From Clostridia bacterium (GTDB taxonomy: Bacteria > Bacillota > Clostridia > Oscillospirales > CAG-272), in contig JAFTMF010000204.1 in the NCBI GenBank assembly GCA_017452565.1, forward strand, positions 1 through 30,322: a stretch of 30,322 nt of DNA, read 5' to 3'. A model generated the notes under the pieces. The model was not told where the DNA came from. It did no database searches and saw only the letters and a list, made by a program, of their open reading frames with translations. The translations under genes and the position numbers were made by a program. Below, in pieces: positions 15,635 to 23,326 of this stretch; the first letter of the stretch is position 1, and the number at the start of each line of letters is the position of its first letter.

Positions 15635-17892
15635 AGGGCATAGAGCCCGCAGGAGGCGGTGTCAATGCGGCTATCCTTGTAGTAATCGCAGGTGTCGGAA
15701 TCATAACGAGCGTAGGGTAGACCGCATCGGGTGGGGAGTTTTTCCATCCGGGCCAGCAGAGCGTCCGCTCGCCGCTGAAGCGTGTGAGGGTCGATGATCC
15801 CCAAATCGCAGGCGGAAAGCTCCGCCATCAGCCGTGTCCCCATCGTGATCGGAGTGGTGTAAGGCGCCCGCTCCCCGCTTTCGGTGAGGTAGGCGGGAGG
15901 CAAGCCGTCCGTGCCTGCCTGCAAAGAGGGATAGAGCCGCTCGGCAAGGGCGTAGCAGACGGCCTTGTCCTTGGCGGTGGGAGCGTGGGCAATCGAAAGA
16001 TCCCCCGCCAGCAGGGGAGCGATGCACCAAATCAGCCCCCAAAAAGCCGGCGGCGCACCGGTGGCGATCACCGCACCGCCGAAGGGGAGAGTGAGCAGAC
16101 AAAGTCCTGCAGAGCTATGCTTGGTGGCAGTTCCTCGTAGAATTGTGGCGTTGGCTTTTTCAATTTCCGTCCAAAGCTCCCCCATCGGCAGAAGGGTGCG
16201 CCGCAAAACGGCCATTCCTATCCCTCGCCAAGCGGGAATGGTATAGAGATAGAAGCGTGCGCCCAATCGCAGAGATAGGAGTGCCGACAGAATGAGATCT
16301 GCAGAGGCGGCGCCCCATAAGAGGAGAAGGTAGCCCACGGGGAGCTTTGCGGCGATCATCCCAAGCAGCAATAGCGGCCGCAGGATGGGGACGAGCCATC
16401 GGAACAGCGGAAGAAGGGAGGGTGTCTGACGCAGGCAAGGGGTGTGAGCCGTCTGCATCCCGCCGTCCTTGGCGAATAGCGGCTGTGCGGATAAGCGAAG
16501 AGAGAGCCGTCCTTTTGCTTTGGAGGCGCTCCGGCGTGGGAACCACGATGCAATGATGGCTCGGACTCCCCTTCGGGGGCGGTGTTGGTCAGCATTCCCG
16601 ACGGTCGCCTCCTCCCACCGATCTATCGCCTTGGTGCGATAGATCCCCCAGCCGACGTGATCGGCAGGGGCATCGAATTTTTGCAATAGACATTGGCGCA
16701 GGGTGGCAAGGCGAGGACTGGGGAGCGGGGAGTCTGCCGGGGAGAGGAACACCAGCCCATCGGCATTGCACAAGGGATGGAAGAGGGCGGCGGCCATCCG
16801 CTCTCCGCTGCCGGGGAGAATGGCGGCATCGGCGGGGAGAATGCACACCGCCTCGCAGGGAGCGTTGCCCTCACCCATCTGCGCCCGCACTAAGGCGGCA
16901 AGCGCAGACCAATCGGGACGTCCTCGCCATCGCTTCTTGCGGGCATCGTAGGTGCGGGGAGCGATTTGCAAGGTGAGCGATACGTCCAGCCCTTTGGCCA
17001 GCGCATCCACCTGCGCCTGCAGCTTTGCCGCTTGCCCATCCTCCCCCGCCGCTTCGCAGACTACGTGATCGGGGCGGGTGAGGATCAGCAGATAGTCCCC
17101 ATCCCCCACCCCCGCGCTGATGATCCGTGCCATCCCGGATAGCGCCATCTCGGCACGCTCCATCTCCCCGACTCCCACCGTGAGGACGGGATGTCCCTTT
17201 CCGCTTTGCAGCAAAGGCAGGGGAGCGGTAGGCAGAATCTTCCGCAGGAGTGCGGCAGCCCCCAAATGGAAGGCGTACCACACCGTCGGGAGAAGCAAAA
17301 GCAGAATCGGGATGCCCACGAAGGGTAGCAGCTTGCCAATTCCCACGATCACCGCCACGGCGAGGGGGAGCGGCAGGAGCAACAATAGCGCAGGAATGCG
17401 GGAGGGCGCTGCCGTCTCGCCCTTCCAAAGGAGCGCCGCCGATTCGGGGGACAGTCGGTGATGGCGGGCAAAGCTTTCGATTGAACGGCGCAGTCTCCGA
17501 CGGGTTTCGGCATCGGAGGTGCGGTAAAACTCCCGCTCCGAGAGCAGTGCGGAGTAGGGGGAGAGGGTTTCCGAGACGGTGAGCGGATTCAGCCCGTTCA
17601 AAAAGGCGGCAATAGCAGATTTGCGCTGCGCATCAATTGCTCCTTTGCGCAGAAGCCCATCGCTCTCTCTTTCCAGCCGCTTGCAAAGACGTGCGATGGC
17701 GGCAGGGGAGCGCACGCCTGCCGTGACGGCCAGCTCGGTGTAGGAGAGCGTCGCAAGATCGCCCTCCCGCAAAATGGCAAGCAGACGGCGGCGGCAAAAC
17801 AGCGGAGCAAGTCCCCGTTTCAGACGGGATTTTGGAATGGTGGAAAGGGCGGCAACGGCGGTGTTGGCGGAATTGGTGGTATTAGCAGACAT
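15295..17892 (-). CDS. NdvB-like fragment 1: N-terminus, TM helices, GT84 remnant, glucoamylase-like
   Basis: First frame of the broken giant gene. The start at 17892 (MSANTTNS) follows GGGAGTG; an earlier ATG at 17961 lies in the promoter. Parts: arginine-rich helical region; a segment like the NdvB sequence that precedes the membrane part (EFYRTSDAETRRRLRRSIESFARHHR); two helices (RIPALLLLLPLPLAVAVIVGIG, LLPFVGIPILLLLLPTVWYAF with gaps); the GT84-like core with PADA where DADT is expected; four more helices (PLLLLGMIAAKLPVGYLLLLWG onward); then a glucoamylase-like stretch (YDSDTCDYYKDSRIDTASCGLYALCLAAAEAG). Homology to the family stops at RINRLRCK (15538); the remaining residues down to 15295 are out-of-frame tail. 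Confidence 0.8.
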   Translation of the reverse strand: MSANTTNSANTAVAALSTIPKSRLKRGLAPLFCRRRLLAILREGDLATLSYTELAVTAGVRSPAAIARLCKRLERESDGLLRKGAIDAQRKSAIAAFLNGLNPLTVSETLSPYSALLSEREFYRTSDAETRRRLRRSIESFARHHRLSPESAALLWKGETAAPSRIPALLLLLPLPLAVAVIVGIGKLLPFVGIPILLLLLPTVWYAFHLGAAALLRKILPTAPLPLLQSGKGHPVLTVGVGEMERAEMALSGMARIISAGVGDGDYLLILTRPDHVVCEAAGEDGQAAKLQAQVDALAKGLDVSLTLQIAPRTYDARKKRWRGRPDWSALAALVRAQMGEGNAPCEAVCILPADAAILPGSGERMAAALFHPLCNADGLVFLSPADSPLPSPRLATLRQCLLQKFDAPADHVGWGIYRTKAIDRWEEATVGNADQHRPRRGVRAIIASWFPRRSASKAKGRLSLRLSAQPLFAKDGGMQTAHTPCLRQTPSLLPLFRWLVPILRPLLLLGMIAAKLPVGYLLLLWGAASADLILSALLSLRLGARFYLYTIPAWRGIGMAVLRRTLLPMGELWTEIEKANATILRGTATKHSSAGLCLLTLPFGGAVIATGAPPAFWGLIWCIAPLLAGDLSIAHAPTAKDKAVCYALAERLYPSLQAGTDGLPPAYLTESGERAPYTTPITMGTRLMAELSACDLGIIDPHTLQRRADALLARMEKLPTRCGLPYARYDSDTCDYYKDSRIDTASCGLYALCLAAAEAGIRSHATRQPGLAPIAQRINRLRCKWISPSFSERITPSAAPSPPRGSKRERSLTSSAMGLPSSPRFPRTARWGWAAAICGRLGKPSNRLRSSEADGAISHRSVES

Positions 17893-17899
17893 AAAAACA

Positions 17900-17931
17900 C
17901 TCCCATACGATGAATACTCATAGTATGGGAG
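17900..17931 (-). promoter_or_regulatory. Leader hairpin covering the Shine-Dalgarno site of the NdvB-like gene
   Basis: CTCCCATAC (17900-17908) and GTATGGGAG (17923-17931) form a perfect 9-bp stem with a 14-nt loop in the roughly 45-nt leader. In the mRNA the 3' arm carries GGGAG, the ribosome binding site, eight bases before the ATG, so the folded leader would hide it. Confidence 0.6.
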
Positions 17932-17943
17932 CATTGTGGGGAT

Positions 17944-17971
17944 ATTATACAGAAAAGGCAATCTTGTGCAA
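17944..17971 (-). promoter_or_regulatory. Promoter of the NdvB-like gene and downstream run
   Basis: TTGCAC (17966-17971), 16 bp, TATAAT (17944-17949) with TG just upstream. It lies 11 bp past the comEC stop. The genes from here to folD are all on one strand with gaps of 37 bp or less, so this promoter probably drives lgt and folD too, unless internal promoters exist. Confidence 0.7.
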
Positions 17972-17981
17972 CCTTCGGCCG

Positions 17982-20123
17982 CTACGCAGAGGGGAAGGGG
18001 ATCAACTTCCCCCAGCGCGGATCGTCACCGTGGATGGCAGGCCGTTCGTGGGTGCCTTGGAGCGCCTCCTTCGAGAAATCACCGGTCACGTCCGCAGAGT
18101 ATACGAATTGCTTGCCACCGCATCGGACGGTGATTTTGGCAAGGGGATGATCGTCCCGACCGAGGAAATCTGCTTCTACCTCGAAGTTGTGGTAGACCAC
18201 GACAGGCTGATCGGCCGAGTACCATCGAACCTTACAGCCGCTGTGTTGGGCCCGCTGGGCAAGCGTGTCTGCAATGTTGCGATCCTCCTCACAGGGCGTG
18301 GGCAGAATCAGATACTCCAAGTGTCCGTTTGGGAGCAGATAGGTAACTGCAGAAATCTGCCGATAGTGATAATGGGTGAGCATCAGCGCATCCACCCGCA
18401 CAAGGGGATCGTCCTCTTCTGCGGCAATGATCTCTGCGAGGAAATCGTACCCGCCCTCGGAGTGATCCACCAGCATGGTTCGGGTTCCCGCCTGCACCAG
18501 CAGACAATCGTTCCCCACGTCGGTAAGGGGGAGCACGCTTTGCCGATCCAGCAGATTATTTGCGTGGATCGTGCAGTAGCCGCCCGCCAGTCCCAAAAAA
18601 ACTACCGCCACCGCCAAAGATAGCGGACGGGTTCTTGGCAGCAAACACAGCACCGTCACAAGAACGATGGCAATCGTTGCCATTGTTTGGATGGTGGGAT
18701 AAGACAGGGGCAAAAGCAGATGATCGCTGCCGCCGAACAGATCACCTGCCAATCCGAGGAGCTTTATTAACCCACGGATCAGCTGTGCGGGCAGAGCGGC
18801 AAGGGGAGGAAATGGCGAGAGAATCAGCAAAATCGGCGCCAGATAGAGCAGAAGGGTCACTATCGGCACCAAAACCAGATTGGCAAGCGGCGAGAGAATC
18901 GACCACTCTCCGAAGCACCACACCGAGAAGGGGAGGGTGAAGAGGGTTGCCGCACCGGTCACCGCAAGGGCAGACAGCGGCAGCCGCAAAAGGCTGGGCA
19001 AAGATTGAATCCGTCGACCCAGAGGGAGAGCAATCAGCAGAATTCCGTAGGTAGCAAAGAAGGAGAGCAGCAATCCCACGTCCAGCACCGATTCGGGGGA
19101 GAGGAGGCAGATGGCCGCTACCGTCACAAACAGAGAGGTGATGGGATCGCGCCGCCGTCCCGCAGGATAGGCGAGGAAGGTGAAGAGAAGCATCCCGCCT
19201 GCACGGAACACCGATGGCGAGCCTACCAGCACCATATAAATCAGTAACAAGGGGAGCAGAATGGGCAGCTTTGCCATCTGCGGCAGGCGCAGCTTTTTCA
19301 GCAGCCACAACAGACTTCCGCACAGAATGCCCAAATGCAGACCGCTTACCGCCAGCGTATGGGAGATGCCTAGATTCCGAAACTGCTGAGACAGCTCGCC
19401 GGAGAGATACCTTCGATCGCCCATAAGCAGTGCGGACACCGGCCCCGTTTCCTCTATCGATAGATAGGGGTAGAACTGCCGCCGTAGAAAGGTGCGGAAA
19501 GTCTCCAACCGAACCGAAAGCGTCCTGTCGCTATGAGAGAGCAGACGGTAGTCCTCGTCCATTCCCTTTGCGATGAAGGCGAGCCCTTGGGAATAATCGT
19601 AGCGGTCAAACCAATCGTCGCCGATGGGAGAGAGGGCGGTGAACTCTATCGCAAGGGCAATGCGGTCGCCTGCAGACAGAGCGGCGGCATAGGGGAGGTT
19701 CAGTCGGCCATATAGCTCTACCGATTGGCCGTCCAGCGTGTGGAGCTTGCCGATGACCGCAGTGGAGTAGGCGGTAGTCGCCTCCACCTCGGTGACGGTG
19801 AGCTCGGCTTCGGCGATCGTGCCGTCATAGGGCTCGGCTTTGCGAAACTGACCGTACTCGGTGACTCTGCAAACCGAAAAGAGGGCGATGGAAGCTGCAA
19901 ACAGAAGTCCTGCCGTCAGCCAAAGCCCTCGCCGAAAGGCGGGACTGCTTGTCGGTGGCAGAAATAGAAGAACCGCACCGAGGGTGAACAGTGCGGCAAT
20001 GAGACAGAGGATGCCCGCAGGCAGTGCAAGAGTTGCCAGCCCGGGGAGGGTGAGGAACAAGAACAACAGCAGCAAAAAGAGTGCAGACCCAAGGGCAAGG
20101 GGACGGCGCAGGATGCCTTTCAC
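17982..20123 (-). CDS. comEC: ComEC/Rec2-family DNA uptake channel protein, altered MBL motif
   Basis: Inner-membrane channel family that passes single-stranded DNA during transformation; 713 residues. N-terminal helices, an OB-like region (residues about 100-165), the competence core with the signature SHTLAVSGLHLGIL (254-267), many helices (280-510), then a metallo-beta-lactamase-like domain from DVGNDCLLVQAG (535). The domain's HxHxDH motif reads HYHYRQ (584-589), so the Asp and last His are lost; DVGQGD is DVGNDC. The start is GTG at 20123, 3 bp after the HU stop; GAGGAGG lies 14 nt upstream inside HU. It ends in TAG. Membrane function may persist while nuclease activity is doubtful. Confidence 0.9.
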   Translation of the reverse strand: MKGILRRPLALGSALFLLLLFLFLTLPGLATLALPAGILCLIAALFTLGAVLLFLPPTSSPAFRRGLWLTAGLLFAASIALFSVCRVTEYGQFRKAEPYDGTIAEAELTVTEVEATTAYSTAVIGKLHTLDGQSVELYGRLNLPYAAALSAGDRIALAIEFTALSPIGDDWFDRYDYSQGLAFIAKGMDEDYRLLSHSDRTLSVRLETFRTFLRRQFYPYLSIEETGPVSALLMGDRRYLSGELSQQFRNLGISHTLAVSGLHLGILCGSLLWLLKKLRLPQMAKLPILLPLLLIYMVLVGSPSVFRAGGMLLFTFLAYPAGRRRDPITSLFVTVAAICLLSPESVLDVGLLLSFFATYGILLIALPLGRRIQSLPSLLRLPLSALAVTGAATLFTLPFSVWCFGEWSILSPLANLVLVPIVTLLLYLAPILLILSPFPPLAALPAQLIRGLIKLLGLAGDLFGGSDHLLLPLSYPTIQTMATIAIVLVTVLCLLPRTRPLSLAVAVVFLGLAGGYCTIHANNLLDRQSVLPLTDVGNDCLLVQAGTRTMLVDHSEGGYDFLAEIIAAEEDDPLVRVDALMLTHYHYRQISAVTYLLPNGHLEYLILPTPCEEDRNIADTLAQRAQHSGCKVRWYSADQPVVVYHNFEVEADFLGRDDHPLAKITVRCGGKQFVYSADVTGDFSKEALQGTHERPAIHGDDPRWGKLIPFPSA

Positions 20124-20126
20124 CGC

Positions 20127-20423
20127 TTACTTGCCGTCCTCCTCGTGTGCTGCCTGGAGCTTTTCCTTCAGCTTTCCGCCGGGGGTAAAGGTCACCGTTC
20201 TGCCTGCAGGGATTTCGATGGGCTCGCCGGTAGCGGGATGCACGCCCATTCGGGTAGAGCGATCCTTCACGTGGAGCGCACCGAAGTCGGTGAGCAGCAA
20301 ATCACCACCGCCCGCCAGCTCGTCGGCGGCGATGGCAAGCATCGCATCCAGCAGGGCGGCGCACTCCTTCTGCGTCTTTCCGGTAGCCGCCGCTGTGCGA
20401 CGGATCAGTTCTTTCTTGTTCAT
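20127..20423 (-). CDS. HU-family DNA-binding protein
   Basis: Nucleoid protein of 98 residues that bends DNA as a dimer. MNKKELIRRTAAATGKTQKECAALLDAML forms the helical dimer body; DLLLTDFGALHVKDR and RMGVHPATGEPIEIPAGRTVTFTPGGKLKEKL are the beta saddle, with the Pro-containing arm intact. The start at 20423 follows AAGGAG and matches the family N-terminus; the frame extends 23 codons upstream without homology. The acidic tail HEEDGK is unusual but short. It is co-transcribed with comEC, 3 bp downstream, an unusual pairing. Confidence 0.93.
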   Translation of the reverse strand: MNKKELIRRTAAATGKTQKECAALLDAMLAIAADELAGGGDLLLTDFGALHVKDRSTRMGVHPATGEPIEIPAGRTVTFTPGGKLKEKLQAAHEEDGK

Positions 20424-20463
20424 AGCAGTCTCCTTGCTTGCAGTCTGTCTTACTAACGGTTCT

Positions 20464-20491
20464 ATTATAGCACAACGAAGACGCTTTTGCA
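20464..20491 (-). promoter_or_regulatory. Promoter of HU-comEC
   Basis: TATAAT (20464-20469) with extended TGC immediately upstream; the -35 region is weak (TGCAAA at 20486-20491). It lies 41 bp before the HU start. The call relies mainly on the extended -10. Confidence 0.6.
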
Positions 20492-20514
20492 CCCTGCATC
20501 CGAGAAAATCGCCG

Positions 20515-20571
20515 ATTTTTGTCGAATTCTACAAGAACGGAGGTGCATTTTCGGGGATTTCGACGAAAAAA
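20515..20571. repeat. Imperfect 12-bp inverted repeat between HU promoter and lipoprotein gene
   Basis: ATTTTTGTCGAA (20515-20526) can pair with TTCGACGAAAAA (from 20559) with one G-T wobble, enclosing 32 nt. The role is unknown. Nothing else is seen between the HU promoter and the lipoprotein terminator. Confidence 0.35.
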
Positions 20572-20586
20572 GAGCTGACGAAGGGC

Positions 20587-20614
20587 AGAAAAGAACCGCC
20601 GAGCGGCGGTTCTT
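20587..20614 (-). terminator. Terminator of the S8 peptidase-lipoprotein operon
   Basis: AAGAACCGCC (20591-20600), 4-nt loop, GGCGGTTCTT (20605-20614). On the minus strand it begins 2 bp after the lipoprotein stop and ends in TTTTCTG. Confidence 0.88.
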
Positions 20615-20616
20615 TT

Positions 20617-21288
20617 TCATTCTTGTGGGACAACGTAGATCTCACTATAACCGCAAGACCAGTATTTTCCTTTGGGGGGCGGCTCGGAGTGGGTGTGATA
20701 GGTCTGACTTCTAAAACCAACGTCGATTCCGTATTCCGTGGAGCATCCGATGGCATTTTGAATGGCAGTGCAATCGAGAGAGTCGATCGCCCGACCGGTT
20801 CCTGCAAAAATAGGCCACTTGGTGATCGCATCGGTTCCTAACAGCTCAAATCCCTCTCCGGTAAGATAGGCTATGAGCTTGTCATTTGCCGACTCATCGG
20901 TTTCGCTGTAGAAATGAAGGGTAAAGGCGCGAAGGGTATTGGGATAGGATAACGGAATGAATTCGGCGAGCGTGGTATACCGAACGGTGCCGGGACGAGG
21001 AACCGACATATCGATAATGCCGGGACCTCCCCAAATAATATCGGGACGCTCGAACTCGTCGGATAACCAAATTCCGTTGTCGATATAATATTGCGCTGTC
21101 CCTTTGGGGTAAACGTAACCTTCGGGAATGACGCAGGGATGTTTCAGATGAGCAAGAGGATCTTTTGCAGTGGCAGTAGTCGTTGTGGTGGAGGAGGGGC
21201 GTGAATCGTTTTGCGGTGCGCAGGAGAGCATAGAGGAAGCGGTGAAAAAAAGGCTGAAGATGAAAATGTAGCATTTGATACGGTTCAT
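20617..21288 (-). CDS. Small lipoprotein of unknown function
   Basis: Exported lipoprotein of 223 residues, unrecognised. A signal peptide ends in the lipobox MLSC (Cys at about residue 23), followed by a Ser/Thr-rich linker with five consecutive Thr (SSTTTTTATA). The globular part has GTVRYTTLAEFIPLSYPNTLRAFTLHFYSETDESANDKLIAYLTGEG and two later cysteines (DCTAIQNAIGCS); no family comes to mind. AAGGAG lies 10 nt before the ATG. It begins 14 bp after the S8 peptidase stop, so it is probably co-transcribed with it, and could be a chaperone, inhibitor or receptor for that protease. The partnership is inference from position only. Confidence 0.8.
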   Translation of the reverse strand: MNRIKCYIFIFSLFFTASSMLSCAPQNDSRPSSTTTTTATAKDPLAHLKHPCVIPEGYVYPKGTAQYYIDNGIWLSDEFERPDIIWGGPGIIDMSVPRPGTVRYTTLAEFIPLSYPNTLRAFTLHFYSETDESANDKLIAYLTGEGFELLGTDAITKWPIFAGTGRAIDSLDCTAIQNAIGCSTEYGIDVGFRSQTYHTHSEPPPKGKYWSCGYSEIYVVPQE

Positions 21289-21302
21289 TTATATATTGCT
21301 CC

Positions 21303-23108
21303 TTACAGATAGTAATAATTCCATGCGAATGCTAAGTAAGTTGGACAAGTAGTAGCTTCTTTGAAAATGATTTTGATAGTACATTCGAGGTATTCTTCCG
21401 TGTATAAATGTATAATTTTAGTATTATTATATGAGTTGTTTGATGAAGCTATACATTCGCCATCGTGCCATATTTCAAATTCGATTTTCTGTAGATCATA
21501 CACATAGTTTTGGTCTAATACCGAGGTATCACATGAATTGTATGATAATACTGTTCTTGAGAATGTGAGCGCAATACGATTAGTTGAACCTTGCGGAAGA
21601 GTAATAGGGTAACTGTATGTCGCTCCTGCGCTATTGCTAGGATAATAATGATATTCAAATCTTTCTGAACGTAGACTAGCGTATAGTTCTGCACAGTTAA
21701 CAATACCGGCACCATATTGTTCATATGGGTTACCTTGATACCGCTCGGTAGTACACATTGTATATTGTTTGTGTACATTTGCTGCTAAAATAGCTTTTAC
21801 GGCTTCCGGTTGAAATAGTAAGTCGTTTTCACGTTGCATCATCAATGCTATTACTCCAGTTACTTGCGGAGCAGCAAAACTTGTTCCGGTATCAGCAAGT
21901 CTTCCTACACAGATGTTATCTCCAGGTGCGCATATATCCGGTTTGTTTGGGGCATTTCTTGCAAAAATATCGTTATAACTTGAATAATTTTTGATAATAC
22001 CATTGCTATCAACTGCGCCGACTGCAATCGAATTATAGGCTAAAGATGAAGAAGCGACTCCTCTGTTACCAGCGTTACCGACAGCGGATACCAATGAAAC
22101 AGCATGGTGATAAGATATGTGATCATACCAAGCGGAATAGAAATTGTATGAATCGGGATAGTGTGACACTAAATCATTAACACCTACAAATTTATCAACA
22201 CCTGAACTCATATTAATTATATTAACACCTTGATCAAGCAACCACTCAATCCCGATCATAAAATTTGTTTGAAGAGTTGCATTTGGTATATTTTCTTCAT
22301 CCACATCTGATGGTATTGCACTAGCACAATACAGTGTAGCGTTGGGTGCAATATCTTTAATAATGCTGGCAACAAGATTCGCGTGAGAAGTGTAGCGAGT
22401 ATTAGTTTTGGGAGTATAGTCAACAATATCCAGTGATGACAAATACGATGATTCCGGTATTCCGGTTTCAATCATTCCTATACTCACACCTGCACCTGTT
22501 GCATAATTTTGAAGGCTGGCAGATTTGATCATCCTGAGGTAATATTGCGCAGCGGTAGCGTAAGTAGATGCTGACGTTGAATAAGGTGCAAAAGATTCAA
22601 AATTTGTTTGAGTTTCCTCCTGTTCATTTAAATTTACATATTCACCATTACCCATAGAAGAAATAGCCGAAATCTCACTCTTCAATGCCAACTGATTGAT
22701 TTCAGTAGCAGACAGTTCAAGAATTACTATAGGAGAATACCGGCTAACATAAACTACGTCCTTCGAATCAACCGCATCCTCAATAATCGCTTGGTTCTGT
22801 GTTTGATAAAATGCGCGACTTTCTGCTCTTTGTCGACTAATTTGTGCTTGAATTTCTTCTAAAGATCCCGTGGAATCAATGTCAGTACGAGTAGATTCTT
22901 GAATTGAGGTAGTGCTTTTTGCAAGTGTCTGCGCATAGTTGTCCAGTTCATCATTGGTCAGCGATACCATAACCGTGTATTCGGAGGCATTGCCGGCGGC
23001 AATTGATTCGCGTAAATCACTACTGATGACAGATGCTCGAATAGAATCAAGCGTTGCGGCGGTTGCGGAAAAAGGCGAGAGTGATAGTATCAAAACTGCC
23101 ATACTCAT
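21303..23108 (-). CDS. Secreted S8 (subtilisin-like) peptidase with Glu at the Asp position
   Basis: Subtilase-family serine peptidase, 601 residues from the ATG at 23108. A hydrophobic export signal ends near ATAA; a propeptide-like region follows (residues 40-160: YTVMVSL...YSPIVILELSATEINQLA). Catalytic His242 is in TSHANLVASI, oxyanion Asn345 in VGNAGN, and Ser410 in TGTSFAAPQVTG. The Asp box, usually DTG, reads IETG (Glu214). The C-terminal 150 residues form a beta-rich extension. The ATG at 23108 has no ribosome binding site; TAGGAGG (23153-23159) sits 8 bases before an in-frame ATA at 23144 that would add KHTRK to the signal peptide. Most of the gene is AT-rich, unlike its 5' end and neighbours. 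Confidence 0.88.
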   Translation of the reverse strand: MSMAVLILSLSPFSATAATLDSIRASVISSDLRESIAAGNASEYTVMVSLTNDELDNYAQTLAKSTTSIQESTRTDIDSTGSLEEIQAQISRQRAESRAFYQTQNQAIIEDAVDSKDVVYVSRYSPIVILELSATEINQLALKSEISAISSMGNGEYVNLNEQEETQTNFESFAPYSTSASTYATAAQYYLRMIKSASLQNYATGAGVSIGMIETGIPESSYLSSLDIVDYTPKTNTRYTSHANLVASIIKDIAPNATLYCASAIPSDVDEENIPNATLQTNFMIGIEWLLDQGVNIINMSSGVDKFVGVNDLVSHYPDSYNFYSAWYDHISYHHAVSLVSAVGNAGNRGVASSSLAYNSIAVGAVDSNGIIKNYSSYNDIFARNAPNKPDICAPGDNICVGRLADTGTSFAAPQVTGVIALMMQRENDLLFQPEAVKAILAANVHKQYTMCTTERYQGNPYEQYGAGIVNCAELYASLRSERFEYHYYPSNSAGATYSYPITLPQGSTNRIALTFSRTVLSYNSCDTSVLDQNYVYDLQKIEFEIWHDGECIASSNNSYNNTKIIHLYTEEYLECTIKIIFKEATTCPTYLAFAWNYYYL

Positions 23109-23203
23109 CGCTAAAGACGGGAAAATTTTGCGCGTGTGTTTTATATGCGAAACCTCCTATAAAAGTATAGTCGGGTTAGGAAAATATATCCATCTCCAAT
23201 TAC

Positions 23204-23232
23204 ATTATATCACAATACTATATTTAAATCAA
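23204..23232 (-). promoter_or_regulatory. Promoter of the S8 peptidase operon
   Basis: TTGATT (23227-23232), 17 bp, TATAAT (23204-23209). Transcription would start near 23197, leaving about 40 nt before the ribosome binding site. Confidence 0.75.
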
Positions 23233-23326
23233 TATACAGATTGAATAGAAAAATCAAACTAATTTCAGCATATTGTATAGTACGTCCTTGCAATGCAGAA
23301 AAGTAGGCCGAATTTTCAAATCCCCC

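Larger units (their letters stand above)
12258..17892 (-). pseudogene. NdvB-like GT84-GH94 giant gene, twice frameshifted and motif-poor
   Basis: Three consecutive frames together give one protein of about 1880 residues with the domain order of cyclic beta-glucan synthases (NdvB): N-terminal cytoplasmic part, membrane helices, GT84-like region, more helices, glucoamylase-like region, GH94-like phosphorylase region. The family usually has about 2700-2900 residues, so roughly a third is missing. Shift 1 is at the AAA run 15538-15540 and shift 2 at the AAAA run 13005-13008; both are -1 and each is repaired by adding one A. Recognised catalytic motifs are altered or absent: DADT reads PADA, RHRWIRGD reads QHRPRRGV, and the GH94 DWNDGM is not found. 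The stop is TAG. The gene has its own promoter and leads the ymfF-ymfH-lgt-folD run. Confidence 0.75.

Noticed and set aside
12702..16140. Many overlapping open frames on both strands over the NdvB-like gene
   Set aside because: High GC leaves few stop codons. Only the three minus-strand frames that join into one domain series were kept.
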